A DNA stretch of 64,000 bases from Acidithiobacillus sp. YTS05 (lineage in GTDB: Bacteria > Pseudomonadota > Gammaproteobacteria > Acidithiobacillales > Acidithiobacillaceae): positions 744,001 through 808,000 of the forward strand of contig NZ_CP094359.1 in assembly GCF_024396695.1 (NCBI RefSeq), in the 5' to 3' direction. Positions 27,270 through 37,095 of the stretch are shown piece by piece; the first letter of the stretch is position 1, and each line of letters opens with the position of its first letter. The notes beneath the pieces are model-generated. The model was not told the DNA's origin. It did no database searches and worked only from the letters and a program-made list of their open reading frames with translations. A program made the position numbers and the translations under genes.

Positions 27270-27758
27270 ATGCACCGACATATCATTTCTGTTCTGCTGG
27301 AAAACGAAGCTGGCGCCTTGTCGCGGGTGGCAGGACTATTCTCGGCGCGGGGCTATAACATCGAGGCGATGACCGTTGCCCCTACGCACGAGGCCAGCGT
27401 CTCGCGCATGACCATCCTCACCCAGGGTTCGGAAGAGATCATGGAGCAGGTGCTCAAGCAGCTGAACAAGCTGGTCGAGGTCATCCGGGTCCATGATCTG
27501 AGTGAGGGACCGCACATCGAGCGCGAGCTGATGCTGATCAAGGTGCATGCAGTAGGGTCGGATCGGGAAGAGGTGAAACGTCTTGCCGATATCTTCCGGG
27601 GGCGCATCATCGATGTGACCGATCGAAGTTATACCATCGAGTTGACGGGTACTGGTGAAAAGCTCGACGCCTTTCTCCACGCACTCGATCCCGGTATGGT
27701 CATCGAAGTGGTACGCAGCGGCGCCAGTGCCATCAGCCGCGGTGCAAAGAGTATTTGA
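27270..27758 (+). CDS. ilvN: Acetolactate synthase regulatory subunit
   Basis: A 162-residue ACT-domain protein starting HIISVLLENEAGALSRVAGL and containing ARGYNIEAMTVAPTHE, as in IlvH/IlvN small subunits. The second half carries the C-terminal ferredoxin-like domain. It activates the large subunit and gives valine feedback control. It begins 3 nt after the ilvB stop. Confidence 0.95.
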   Translation: MHRHIISVLLENEAGALSRVAGLFSARGYNIEAMTVAPTHEASVSRMTILTQGSEEIMEQVLKQLNKLVEVIRVHDLSEGPHIERELMLIKVHAVGSDREEVKRLADIFRGRIIDVTDRSYTIELTGTGEKLDAFLHALDPGMVIEVVRSGASAISRGAKSI

Positions 27759-28799
<1,041 letters not shown>

Positions 28800-28820
28800 G
28801 CACTTCCATTGTTCCCTGCT

Positions 28821-28848
28821 GGGACTGCCTTATGACTGGGGCAGTCTC
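28821..28848 (+). terminator. Hairpin after ilvC, possible terminator
   Basis: GACTGCC (28823-28829) pairs with GGCAGTC (28840-28846), extended by two base pairs including one G-U, with a 10-nt loop. It lies between ilvC and psd. Only TCC follows, not a U-run, so it may weaken or process the transcript rather than end it. Confidence 0.4.
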
Positions 28849-28897
28849 CTTGGCAGGAGCGCTTCCCCAAGCCTTGGCGACTTGCTAGGCTTGCGCC

Positions 28898-29566
28898 ATG
28901 TCGAATTCTAACTATCCCTATACTTTGCTGGCGCGCGAAGGTTGGCCGTTCCTTGGCTTGTTCCTTCTGCTTACCATCCTGACGGGAGTTTTTGCGCCCT
29001 GGTGGGTAGCTGTTCCCTTTCTTCTCCTATTTCTCTTCAGTGTGCAGTTCTTTCGGGATCCTGCTCGCGCACTACCCGCAGCACTGGCGGGTGGAATCCT
29101 TTGCCCGGCCGACGGTCGCGTCATCGCCATCGAAACGGTGGAGGATCCCTACCTGCAGCGGAAAGCCTTGAAGATCAGCATTTTCATGAATGTCTTTGAT
29201 GTGCATGTCAATCGCTTGCCCATCGGCGGAGTCGTCCAGCAACGTTGGTATTTTCCGGGGAAATTTTTCAATGCGGCGCTGGACAAGGCCTCCCTGGAGA
29301 ACGAGCGTAATGCCCTGTGGGTGCGCACGGAGAATGGGCAGGACGTGACCGTGGTTCAGGTAGCCGGGCTCGTGGCACGACGCATCCTCTGTTACGTGCG
29401 GCCAGACGAGCCGGTCCGCACCGGCCAACGTTTTGGCTTCATTCGTTTTGGCTCGCGGGTGGACACCTACCTGCCGCCCAACGCGCAAGCATTGGTCCTC
29501 CTGGGGCAACGGGTGCGCTCTGGTGCGGAGTGGATCGCGCAACTGGAGCATGCGGATAATGAATAG
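28898..29566 (+). CDS. psd: Phosphatidylserine decarboxylase (short form)
   Basis: A 222-residue proenzyme with two membrane segments near residues 17-50 (FLGLFLLLTILTGVFAPWWVAV), the FMNVFDVHVNRLP motif, and the self-cleavage Gly-Ser at G185-S186 (FGSRVD) that yields the pyruvoyl group. It makes phosphatidylethanolamine from phosphatidylserine. The short form lacks the extra N-terminal part of the Escherichia coli enzyme. It overlaps pssA by 8 bp, so two successive lipid enzymes are coupled. Confidence 0.93.
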   Translation: MSNSNYPYTLLAREGWPFLGLFLLLTILTGVFAPWWVAVPFLLLFLFSVQFFRDPARALPAALAGGILCPADGRVIAIETVEDPYLQRKALKISIFMNVFDVHVNRLPIGGVVQQRWYFPGKFFNAALDKASLENERNALWVRTENGQDVTVVQVAGLVARRILCYVRPDEPVRTGQRFGFIRFGSRVDTYLPPNAQALVLLGQRVRSGAEWIAQLEHADNE

Positions 29567-30302
29567 ACGCTATCCGCGTCGGGGGGTCTATCTGCTCCCC
29601 AATCTCTTTACCACCGCTAGCCTGTTTGCCGGATTTTATTCTATCGTGGCCTCGATTCATGGGCATTTTCGGGTAGCGGCGATTGTCATTTTCATTGCGA
29701 TGATCCTGGATGGGCTGGACGGGCGCGTAGCGCGCATGACCGGTACGCAAAGCGCCTTTGGTGCGGAGTACGACTCTCTGGCCGATGTGATTGCCTTCGG
29801 TATTGCGCCCTCTCTGTTGGCGCTCCTCTGGGGATTACAAAATTTCGGCAAGTTTGGTTGGCTTGGCGCCTTTGTGTTTACGGCCTGTGGTGCGTTACGT
29901 TTGGCTCGATTCAATAGTCAGGCGCATAGCGCTTCCAAGCGCTATTTTCAGGGCCTGCCCATTCCGACAGCGGCAACGGTCCTGGCCAGTCTGGTCTGGG
30001 TAGCGGTGGGCGAAGGATATCCTTGGCTTACGGAAATCGCCCGGTATCTAGCCCTGGCTTTGGTGTATTTGCTGGGCTTGCTGATGGTGAGCAATATCCG
30101 CTATCGGAGTTTCAAAGACATCGATTTGCACGGGCGCATGCCCTTTGCCCTGGCGATCAGCGTGGTTCTGATTCTCGCCGCCATTGCCGTGCACCCGCCC
30201 TTGGTGTTGTTCGTTATTTCGCTGGTTTATGTACTGATTGGCGTACTCAGCACCCTCTGGCAGCTCAGTCAGCGGCGCCGCCACCGCCGCGATTCGCACT
30301 AA
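29559..30302 (+). CDS. pssA: CDP-diacylglycerol-serine O-phosphatidyltransferase
   Basis: A 247-residue membrane enzyme of the CDP-alcohol phosphatidyltransferase family. The signature DGx2ARx8Gx3Dx3D is complete: D54, G55, A58, R59, G68, D72 and D76. About eight helices follow. It makes the phosphatidylserine used by Psd. ATG 29559 has GGAG 10 nt upstream; ATG 29550 is too close. The stop overlaps the convergent DUF202 gene by 4 bp. Confidence 0.94.
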   Translation: MNRRYPRRGVYLLPNLFTTASLFAGFYSIVASIHGHFRVAAIVIFIAMILDGLDGRVARMTGTQSAFGAEYDSLADVIAFGIAPSLLALLWGLQNFGKFGWLGAFVFTACGALRLARFNSQAHSASKRYFQGLPIPTAATVLASLVWVAVGEGYPWLTEIARYLALALVYLLGLLMVSNIRYRSFKDIDLHGRMPFALAISVVLILAAIAVHPPLVLFVISLVYVLIGVLSTLWQLSQRRRHRRDSH

Positions 30303-30952
30303 GGGGAAACCCGCACGATCATAAAGGCAAGTACCGCGGTCACGGTAAATAGAATCAGTCCATACAGAGCGTACAACCATTTATGGATGTGATATTGACC
30401 TTGATCGACTTTTTTGACGGTACGCACAAAATTGATGCCGCCGATCACCAAATTGCTTACACCAAGGACGATAAAAATGATTCCCATACCGGAGAATCCT
30501 TCTCCGGCGCTGAGTTTGGTGTGCAGCATTGCCGATAACTGTTCGAGGAAGAAATCGAATTTCTCGATCACGAAACCAAAGGCAATCAGACCAATGCCCG
30601 TACGCACCCAGGCGAGAAAAGTGCGCTCTGCGGCCATATATATGCGCGGGTCGATGATTTCTTTTTCCGACACGGTAATTCCTTTTCCGATATGATGAAG
30701 GTCGGCGAAAAACCAGAAACCGACCACAAAAACGAGCCCCATGGGCGGCCAAATAAGTAGACGATGCAGTTCGCGAAACAGCCGCGCGTAGTGATTCTCT
30801 CCCAAGGCGAGAAACAGAATTTCCAGACGATAGGCGAGCAGGCCAGTGCCAATGGTAAAGAAAATCAGCTTGAAATAGCCCAGATAGGTGCGTTCCAACG
30901 CCATATACAGGCGTGGTTCCTGCGCGGTAGGTAGATGCCGTAGCAAAATCAT
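30299..30952 (-). CDS. Tandem DUF202 membrane protein (paralogue 1)
   Basis: A 217-residue membrane protein with two DUF202-like halves. The first begins EPRLYMALERTYLGYFKLIF; the second has the canonical AERTFLAWVRTGIGLIAFGF followed by VIEKFDFFLEQL. About six helices are expected. DUF202 proteins have no settled function. ATG 30952 gives the same N-terminus (RxxxxxxEPRLY) as the second copy at 36433-37095. It lies 14 nt downstream of comM on the same strand. Confidence 0.82.
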   Translation of the reverse strand: MILLRHLPTAQEPRLYMALERTYLGYFKLIFFTIGTGLLAYRLEILFLALGENHYARLFRELHRLLIWPPMGLVFVVGFWFFADLHHIGKGITVSEKEIIDPRIYMAAERTFLAWVRTGIGLIAFGFVIEKFDFFLEQLSAMLHTKLSAGEGFSGMGIIFIVLGVSNLVIGGINFVRTVKKVDQGQYHIHKWLYALYGLILFTVTAVLAFMIVRVSP

Positions 30953-30966
30953 GAAGGCAAAGAATC

Positions 30967-32478
30967 CTATGGATTGGCCAGGGTATGAGCGAGGCGTCGA
31001 TACTGCAGCGCTTCCGCTACATGCTCCTGGCGTATGGCGCTTTCCAACGCAAGATCGGCAATACTGCGGGCGACCCGCAGGATACGATGATAAGCTCGCG
31101 CAGAAAAGTGCAGGCGCTCTGCTGCCAGGCGCAGAAAGCCACGGGTATCCGCATCCAGGGCGCAGTGCTGGTCGAGGGCGTCGCCTTGGAGCTGCGCGTT
31201 GAGACAACCTTGGCGTTGCCATTGCTGCTCGACGGCGCGACCGATGCGTTCTCGCCACAGCGCGCTGCTATCGCCGCGGGGCGCCTGTTCCAGATATTCC
31301 GGCGCGAGCACAGGCACCTCCACTTGCAGATCGATACGGTCCAGCAGAGGCCCCGACAGGCGACTGCGATATTGCTGGATTTGTGCCGGGCTGCAGCGAC
31401 AGGCCTGCAACGGATTGCCCAGGTGGCCGCAGGGACAGGGGTTCATAGCTGCGATCAACTGGAAGCGGGCGGGAAAGCGCGCGCGCTGCCGCGCACGGGC
31501 GATGTGGATTTCCCCGGTTTCCAGAGGTTCCCGCAGTACTTCGAGAACGGAGCGGCTGAATTCTGGTAACTCGTCCAAAAACAAGACGCCACGATGGGCG
31601 AGGCTGATCTCGCCGGGACGCGGCTGCGAACCGCCACCCACGAGGGCCGCCGCGGACACGCTGTGGTGTGGGCTGCGATAGGGGCGGCGTCGCCAGGTGG
31701 CCGGATCGAAGAGCCCATGCAAACTGTGAATGGACGCGACTTCCAGTGCTTCCTCGTCGCGCAAAGGTGAAAGCAGGCTGGGTAGGCGGGCGGCCAGCAT
31801 GCTTTTGCCGGTGCCGGGTGGACCGGAAAACAACAGATGGTGCCCGCCCGTGGCGGCAATGATCAGAGCCCGTTTGGCCTGCTCCTGACCACGAACGTCC
31901 GCAAGATCTCCGCCATCGATCGGCCGATCAGATGCGAGCGCAGGCGGCGGCACGTCGGGAATCGCTTGCTCACCGCGTAAAATCGCCACTAGTTGTGCCA
32001 GGCTCTGCGCTGGCAGAAGCCAGCACTTCCCTGCCAGGCTTGCCTCACTTACGGTATCCCAGGGGAGGGCTAGGTGATGACCGGCCTCCTGTGCAGCGAG
32101 GGCACAGGCAAGGATTCCGGGGACCTTGCGCAGGCTGCCGTCCAATGCAAGTTCCCCGATGCATTCGAGATCTTCCAGGGCAGACTGGGGCAACTGCCCA
32201 CTCGCACGAAGAATGCCGAGGGCGATGGGCAGGTCGAATCGTCCGCCTTCTTTGGGCAGATCGGCGGGTGCAAGGTTGACAATGATGCGCCGCGCCGGAA
32301 AGTCCAGGCCGCTGTTCTGGATGGCGGCGCGTACCCGATCGCGGGATTCGCGCACCGCCGCTTCCGGCAGGCCAACGATGGCAAAGGTGGGCAAGCCCGG
32401 CCCCAGGTCGCATTCGACCATGACCTCCGCGGCCTGGATGCCCATAGGCGCGCGGCTGCGCACCAGCGCCAAGGCCAT
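30967..32478 (-). CDS. comM: Mg-chelatase-like AAA+ ATPase ComM/YifB
   Basis: A 503-residue protein: N-terminal ChlI-like domain (GPGLPTFAIVGLPEAAVRES), AAA+ core with Walker A SGPPGTGKS near residue 218 and Walker B LFLDELPEF, a Cys-rich zinc motif (NPCPCGHLGNPLQACRC), and a C-terminal helical domain (RAYHRILRVARSIADL). ComM helicases promote branch migration during natural transformation. It lies 5 nt after ubiK on the same strand. Confidence 0.94.
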   Translation of the reverse strand: MALALVRSRAPMGIQAAEVMVECDLGPGLPTFAIVGLPEAAVRESRDRVRAAIQNSGLDFPARRIIVNLAPADLPKEGGRFDLPIALGILRASGQLPQSALEDLECIGELALDGSLRKVPGILACALAAQEAGHHLALPWDTVSEASLAGKCWLLPAQSLAQLVAILRGEQAIPDVPPPALASDRPIDGGDLADVRGQEQAKRALIIAATGGHHLLFSGPPGTGKSMLAARLPSLLSPLRDEEALEVASIHSLHGLFDPATWRRRPYRSPHHSVSAAALVGGGSQPRPGEISLAHRGVLFLDELPEFSRSVLEVLREPLETGEIHIARARQRARFPARFQLIAAMNPCPCGHLGNPLQACRCSPAQIQQYRSRLSGPLLDRIDLQVEVPVLAPEYLEQAPRGDSSALWRERIGRAVEQQWQRQGCLNAQLQGDALDQHCALDADTRGFLRLAAERLHFSARAYHRILRVARSIADLALESAIRQEHVAEALQYRRLAHTLANP

Positions 32479-32483
32479 GGAGG

Positions 32484-32732
32484 TCAGTCTTCGCTCTGTT
32501 CTGCCCCCGCCATTTTATCGAGACGGGCCTCAAGGGCCGCGACCCGTGCCGCGAGGCGGGTATTCAGCTCTTGCTGGATCTCGAATTCCTCGCGGGTCAC
32601 CAGATCGAGACGATCTAGGGCGTTGCTGATGATGGTCTTCAGCTGCTTATCTAGGTCTTCCTTGACTGACCCGAAGCGGGCCACCGCGTCGCCGATGGCG
32701 GCGGCAATATCGTCGGCAATTCGGTGTTGCAT
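32484..32732 (-). CDS. ubiK: Ubiquinone biosynthesis accessory factor UbiK (YqiC)
   Basis: An 82-residue helical protein: an amphipathic N-terminal helix (RIADDIAAAIGDAVARFG) and a C-terminal coiled coil (TRLAARVAALEARLDKMA), the UbiK/BMFP layout. UbiK helps the soluble ubiquinone-synthesis complex reach the membrane. Its place directly downstream of two UbiH-type hydroxylase genes fits this. Confidence 0.85.
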   Translation of the reverse strand: MQHRIADDIAAAIGDAVARFGSVKEDLDKQLKTIISNALDRLDLVTREEFEIQQELNTRLAARVAALEARLDKMAGAEQSED

Positions 32733-32742
32733 CGTGTTCTCC

Positions 32743-33924
32743 TTACAGACCCATGGCTTGGCGGATGAAAAAACGTTTGAGAGGAGGCGTCATACTGGTA
32801 CCCCAGAGCCCCAGATCACGCAGCCGCGCCAAGGCGCCACTGCGATTTGAGAATAGATGATTCAGGCCACCGCAGGCAAAGACCGTCAGCAGATTGTCGG
32901 GGCGCCGCTGCCGTTGATATAACGCCAGGGCTTCGCGGCGACCGAAATCCTCGCGTTTCTCGATTTTGTCGCCAATAACCTGAGCGAGCGCGGCGACATC
33001 GCGAAAGCCGAGATTCACGCCAAGCCCTGCCAAGGGATGGACACCATGCGCGCTGTCACCGAGCAAGACGACGCGATCCTGCACGTAGCGATTGACATGC
33101 AGGGCGCTCAACGGGAATTTCCCCCGTTTGCCGATGCCGAGGAGCCTTCCGAGCTGTGGTCCAAAGGCATCTTGCAAGCGACGCAGGAATTCTGCGTCGT
33201 CCATAGCAAAGAGCTGTCGCGCGCTAAGGTTGCGCGCACTCCAGACCAGGCTGGCCTGGGCCTGACCCTGGGCGTTGTCGGCAAAGGGGAGGAGGGCGAG
33301 TGGCCCGCTTGGCAAAAAACGTTGATAGGCGATGCCGCCATGCGGTCGCTCGATCTGCACCGTGGCAACGATCGCTTCCTGCTGATAGTCCGCGCGATAG
33401 ATGCTGGACTGAAAGATCTGTTGCCGCAATCTGGACTGCCGCCCCTCGGCAATCGCCAGCAGACGCCCGCGATAGCCGGTGCCCTCCTGATCCTCCAGCT
33501 CGATTCCTTCGGCATCGCTATACGCCATCTGCCACTGGCAGTCGTACAACAGGCTACCGCCGGCACGGCAGAATGCAGTGCGCAGAGCATGTTCCAGTGT
33601 TTGGTTCTCGCAGATATAGCCAAGAACCGTCGCGCCGACGTCTGTGGCGTCGAGCTGGATACTGCCAGCATGTTCGCCATCCCAGACGCGCATTCCCCGC
33701 ACCGCTGTGCCGAGGGCAGCGATATCGATTTCCTGTTGCGCCAGGAAGGCAGTTGCCCCCGCATTGATGAGGCTGCAGCGCTGCAGGGGATCTGTGGTCT
33801 CGGCTTGCGGCGCGGTACGGCGCTCGGCTATGGCGGTTCGTAAACCTTGGCGTTGCAGAGCCAGACCCAGGGCGCCACCGACCATGCCAGCGCCGGAGAT
33901 CAGGACATCGAAATCATCGGCCAA
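32743..33924 (-). CDS. UbiH/UbiF-family FAD-dependent hydroxylase
   Basis: A 393-residue aromatic hydroxylase of the UbiH/Coq6 family. The FAD Rossmann motif is GAGMVGG near residue 11, and the second FAD motif GDSAHGVHPLAGLGVNLGFR is near residue 285. It would hydroxylate a ring position of the ubiquinone precursor; which carbon cannot be told from sequence. It overlaps the upstream paralogue by 11 bp and is followed by ubiK. Confidence 0.85.
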   Translation of the reverse strand: MADDFDVLISGAGMVGGALGLALQRQGLRTAIAERRTAPQAETTDPLQRCSLINAGATAFLAQQEIDIAALGTAVRGMRVWDGEHAGSIQLDATDVGATVLGYICENQTLEHALRTAFCRAGGSLLYDCQWQMAYSDAEGIELEDQEGTGYRGRLLAIAEGRQSRLRQQIFQSSIYRADYQQEAIVATVQIERPHGGIAYQRFLPSGPLALLPFADNAQGQAQASLVWSARNLSARQLFAMDDAEFLRRLQDAFGPQLGRLLGIGKRGKFPLSALHVNRYVQDRVVLLGDSAHGVHPLAGLGVNLGFRDVAALAQVIGDKIEKREDFGRREALALYQRQRRPDNLLTVFACGGLNHLFSNRSGALARLRDLGLWGTSMTPPLKRFFIRQAMGL

Positions 33925-35158
33925 AACGGGTTACCTCCAGGGCGGGAATGCTGCTGGCGGCAGGCAGTTCGACTCCGGCCAGACGTGCCGCCAGGCGTTT
34001 TTTCAGCCATCGGTTGTGTTCCAGGGCCGACAGTGCAATCTCGCGTCCCAGTCGCCAGGGCAGGGGGGGCAGGGCGAAGAGCTGGTTCATCCCTTCCGTG
34101 AAGGCGATCGTTTCTGCGCGATCCCGCCGGCGAATGCGCTGAAAATCTCGCAGCAAAGTCTCGGAACCCGGATCGGCTCCCTGTGTTGCGGCCTCGCGCA
34201 ACAGCGCCGCCAGCGTTACGGCATCCCGTAGGCCCAGATTGTAGCCCTGTCCGGCCAGCGGATGCAGGGTCTGGGCGGCGTTACCCAAAGGCAGGATTCG
34301 ACTGCTTGTTGGGGCAGAGAGTTGCTGAAAGTGCAGTGGGTAGAGGGCGCGCCCGGCCACCTGAGAGAAGCCGGAAAGACCGGGCGGCAGGTGCCGATGG
34401 AGTTCCTGTAAAAATACTGCGTCGCTGCTATTCATCAGGCGGCTCGCGGCGCTCGGCAACAGGCTCCAGACCAGAGAAAAGATCCCGTCCGCGCGCGGCA
34501 GGAAGGCGAGAGGACCACTTTCAAGGAAATGCTCGTACGCCGTACCGGTGGGGCCGGAGAGCGGTCCAACGCGGGCGGTGCAGGCATAGCGGTTGTGATC
34601 CCAGCCGCGGCGTTGCAGACCGAGCAACGGTTGCAGTTTGCCATGGCCGCCATCGGCCAGCACCAATAGTCGCGCAGACAGCCTGTTGCCGTCGGCCCAA
34701 GCCAGAGTCACGCGGTCGGGAAGCCAGGAAAAATCCGCTACCGGTCCCCAGCACAGGCGCTGGAAGTTGTCGGAATCTGCGGGCAACTGCGCGACCAGCG
34801 CCTCCTGCAGAGTAGTGAGCGGGACAAGTCGGCCGAGAACGCCTTCCTGCGCCTGCAGCAACTCGCTGGATAGGGTCACTCGGTTCGGACTGCGGGCTTG
34901 GGAAATCTGTACTTGCTGAATCCGTCCACTGACGGCATCTGAAATCACTATCCCGAAGCCCTGCAGCATACGTATGGAGGCGAGAGCGAGGGCGACACTG
35001 CGCTCCGGCGCGGACGCATCCTGGCCAGCACGATTGTTAGTAAGCGCTGAAGGGGGAGTGGTATCGATGACACGAATGTGAAGCCCCGACCCCTGGAGGG
35101 CCAGCACGAGACTGTGGGCAATGGGTCCATCGCCCAGGATGAGCAGGTCGCAATCCAT
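33914..35158 (-). CDS. ubiH: UbiH-family FAD-dependent hydroxylase
   Basis: A 414-residue paralogue of the preceding hydroxylase. The second FAD motif is GNAAQTLHPLAGQGYNLGLR, the form seen in UbiH. The N-terminal dinucleotide motif reads GDGPIA, with Ala instead of the third Gly. It is the first gene of ubiH-ubiF-like-ubiK-comM-DUF202 on the minus strand. The symbol is assigned by motif similarity, so the exact ring position is uncertain. Confidence 0.75.
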   Translation of the reverse strand: MDCDLLILGDGPIAHSLVLALQGSGLHIRVIDTTPPSALTNNRAGQDASAPERSVALALASIRMLQGFGIVISDAVSGRIQQVQISQARSPNRVTLSSELLQAQEGVLGRLVPLTTLQEALVAQLPADSDNFQRLCWGPVADFSWLPDRVTLAWADGNRLSARLLVLADGGHGKLQPLLGLQRRGWDHNRYACTARVGPLSGPTGTAYEHFLESGPLAFLPRADGIFSLVWSLLPSAASRLMNSSDAVFLQELHRHLPPGLSGFSQVAGRALYPLHFQQLSAPTSSRILPLGNAAQTLHPLAGQGYNLGLRDAVTLAALLREAATQGADPGSETLLRDFQRIRRRDRAETIAFTEGMNQLFALPPLPWRLGREIALSALEHNRWLKKRLAARLAGVELPAASSIPALEVTRFGR

Positions 35159-35281
35159 GGCCTATACTCTAGGGCTTCGCGTCTGGGGCGGCAAGCACCA
35201 TGCGGAAGGGCGCGAGCGCTGAGAAGTGGCGTCGATGCCGCAAGGAAGGGCCTCCCCACCCCGATGCGGCACGGTTACCGA

Positions 35282-35644
35282 TCAGTAGTAGACTGGTACG
35301 ACACCAGAAGCCATGGTCTGGATGGCCTGTGCGGCACCGGCCATCGTCGCTTCCGGAATGAAGTGCGCCTCTTCCAGACCACGCTTCTTGTAGCAGCCAG
35401 CGCAAATCCAGAATTTGGCACCGTTTTGCACCAGAAAGTCGCGCAATTCTAGCAGCGGGGGAAAGGTCGGTTCCTGCATGCCATGCAGATAGTTGTCCGA
35501 GCGCGCAAGATGAACACCATCCAGCGATAGGAAAAGGGTGACTTCGTGTCCTTCCGTGAGGGCGTTCTTGGCGAGTACCAGACCAACGGTGGCGCGGTCG
35601 AGGTCATTGCCGGCGTGGGTGATGTTGACAAAAAAATGTGCCAT
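35282..35644 (-). CDS. DsrE-family small sulfur-relay protein
   Basis: A 120-residue DsrE/TusD-like protein: HFFVNITHAGNDLDRATVGL at the N-terminus, TLFLSLDGVHLA, and a Cys in WICAGCYKKRGL. Family members carry sulfur as persulfide or act in thiol chemistry, which would suit a sulfur oxidiser. ATG 35644 has GGAG about 10 nt upstream and is preferred over ATG 35662. It diverges from the peroxiredoxin gene. Confidence 0.8.
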   Translation of the reverse strand: MAHFFVNITHAGNDLDRATVGLVLAKNALTEGHEVTLFLSLDGVHLARSDNYLHGMQEPTFPPLLELRDFLVQNGAKFWICAGCYKKRGLEEAHFIPEATMAGAAQAIQTMASGVVPVYY

Positions 35645-35774
35645 GGGTGTTTGCTCCGTCATCAGTAAGAGGATAGCAGTTTAGTACAATTCCAGATTCT
35701 GATGAAGTAGAGACAGTCGCAGGTGTCTGAGCTATGCTTAGAAGCGCAATTTCAACCGGATCAGGAGGTATGTC

Positions 35775-36377
35775 ATGGCCGTACTCGTTGGTAAGAAAGC
35801 CCCGGATTTTGTCGCTCCCGCGGTGATGCCGGACAACAGTATCAATGAAAAATTCCATTTGTCGCAGTATATCAAGGGCAAGTATGCGGTACTGTTTTTC
35901 TATCCGCTTGACTTCACCTTCGTCTGCCCCTCCGAGATCATCGCCTTCAATCATCGTCTTTCGGAGTTCCATGCGCGCAAGACCGAGGTCATCTCCTGCA
36001 GCATCGACTCCCATTTCACCCACCTGGCATGGAAAAATACCCCCGAGAACAAGGGCGGTATCGGCAACATTCAGTTGCCCATGGTTGCTGACCTGACCAA
36101 GCAGATCGCCCGCGATTACGACGTGCTCTTCGACGAATCGGTCGCGCTGCGTGGGTCGTTTTTGATCGACCGGGACGGCCTGGTGCGTCATCAAGTTGTT
36201 AATGACCTGCCCTTGGGCCGCAATATCGACGAAATGATTCGTATGGTCGATGCGCTACAGTTCTTTGAAGAGCACGGCGAGGTCTGCCCCGCGCAGTGGG
36301 AGAAAGGCAAATCCGGAATGAAGGCGGATTCTGCCGGGGTTGCCAGTTATCTGGCGGAACACGCCAAGGATCTCTGA
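35775..36377 (+). CDS. Typical 2-Cys peroxiredoxin (AhpC/Prx1 type)
   Basis: A 200-residue peroxiredoxin. The peroxidatic Cys is C51 in DFTFVCPSE and the resolving Cys is C171 in GEVCPAQW, the classic Prx1 layout. It reduces hydrogen peroxide and organic peroxides. AGGAGG sits before the ATG. It is divergent from the DsrE gene, with about 130 bp between starts; a hairpin follows the stop. Confidence 0.95.
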   Translation: MAVLVGKKAPDFVAPAVMPDNSINEKFHLSQYIKGKYAVLFFYPLDFTFVCPSEIIAFNHRLSEFHARKTEVISCSIDSHFTHLAWKNTPENKGGIGNIQLPMVADLTKQIARDYDVLFDESVALRGSFLIDRDGLVRHQVVNDLPLGRNIDEMIRMVDALQFFEEHGEVCPAQWEKGKSGMKADSAGVASYLAEHAKDL

Positions 36378-36395
36378 CCCCAACGAATGGAGAAT

Positions 36396-36421
36396 ACCGA
36401 TCCCGATGTAATGGGATCGGT
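36396..36421 (+). terminator. Strong hairpin between peroxiredoxin and DUF202 genes
   Basis: ACCGATCCC (36396-36404) and GGGATCGGT (36413-36421) form a perfect 9-bp stem with an 8-nt loop. It ends 11 nt before the next ATG, and no U-run follows. It could trim or protect the peroxiredoxin mRNA, or limit translation of the DUF202 gene by covering its leader. Confidence 0.5.
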
Positions 36422-36432
36422 GGGATTGCGCC

Positions 36433-37095
36433 ATGCTGCTCCGGAAAAAGTTGCTTGCCGTTCGCGAGCCACGTCTCTATCTCAGTATGGAGCGCAGTTA
36501 TCTGGCGCTGCTCAAATTCATTATCGTAGCCTTTGGTGCTGGACTCCTGGCACGCAAGGCAGCCATGGCCTTGGTATTTTTTCATGACCAGCGTCTCCGC
36601 CCTTTTTTTCTCGATCTTTATCATTTGCTGACAATTCCATCCGTTGCCGGGATCTTTTTGATCATCCCTATTTTCTGGCGCGATCTGCGTTCGTTATCGC
36701 TGGGGCCAAGCGTGAGTGCGAAGGAGATGTTGGATCCCCGGGTCCATTTCTCGGCCGAAAGGACATTCCTGTCCTGGACCCGCACCGCCCTGAGTAGTCT
36801 CGCGCTCGCCTTCGTTCTGGCAAAATTTGATTTCTTTTTACGTAAATTTTCTCTGCTCTTGCACCAACCGATTCCTTTGCTCCATCGCTTGACCGGGACC
36901 AACACCCTCTTTATCGGTTTTGCCGTAGTGTTGCTGTCTCTGGGTTCATGGGGGCTTTTTGCCACCTTGTACGACATTCGACAGGGTGAATGTGCCACGC
37001 ATGTTTGGCGTTATCGCGTGTTCCTATTGCTCCTATTTCTGGTCGGTGTGGGTATGCTGCGCTTACTCTGGCTTCTCGGTGGGGCGCGGCAATGA
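36433..37095 (+). CDS. Tandem DUF202 membrane protein (paralogue 2)
   Basis: A 220-residue paralogue of the minus-strand DUF202 protein. The first half begins REPRLYLSMERSYLALLKFI and the second has the DUF202 core AERTFLSWTRTALSSLALAF then VLAKFDFFLRKF. About six helices. Function unknown. The start is not marked by a good ribosome site; the best is GGTGGG about 10 nt upstream. The stop overlaps the dusA start (ATGA). Confidence 0.8.
   Translation: MLLRKKLLAVREPRLYLSMERSYLALLKFIIVAFGAGLLARKAAMALVFFHDQRLRPFFLDLYHLLTIPSVAGIFLIIPIFWRDLRSLSLGPSVSAKEMLDPRVHFSAERTFLSWTRTALSSLALAFVLAKFDFFLRKFSLLLHQPIPLLHRLTGTNTLFIGFAVVLLSLGSWGLFATLYDIRQGECATHVWRYRVFLLLLFLVGVGMLRLLWLLGGARQ

Noticed and set aside
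30953..31258. N-terminal extension of the first DUF202 protein by about 102 residues
   Set aside because: The extra part is Arg/Pro-rich, overlaps comM and is absent from the paralogue; the ATG at 30952 is better.
35236..35271. TGCCGCA/TGCGGCA pairing downstream of the DsrE gene
   Set aside because: Seven base pairs with a 22-nt loop and no U-run on the minus strand; too weak to call a terminator.
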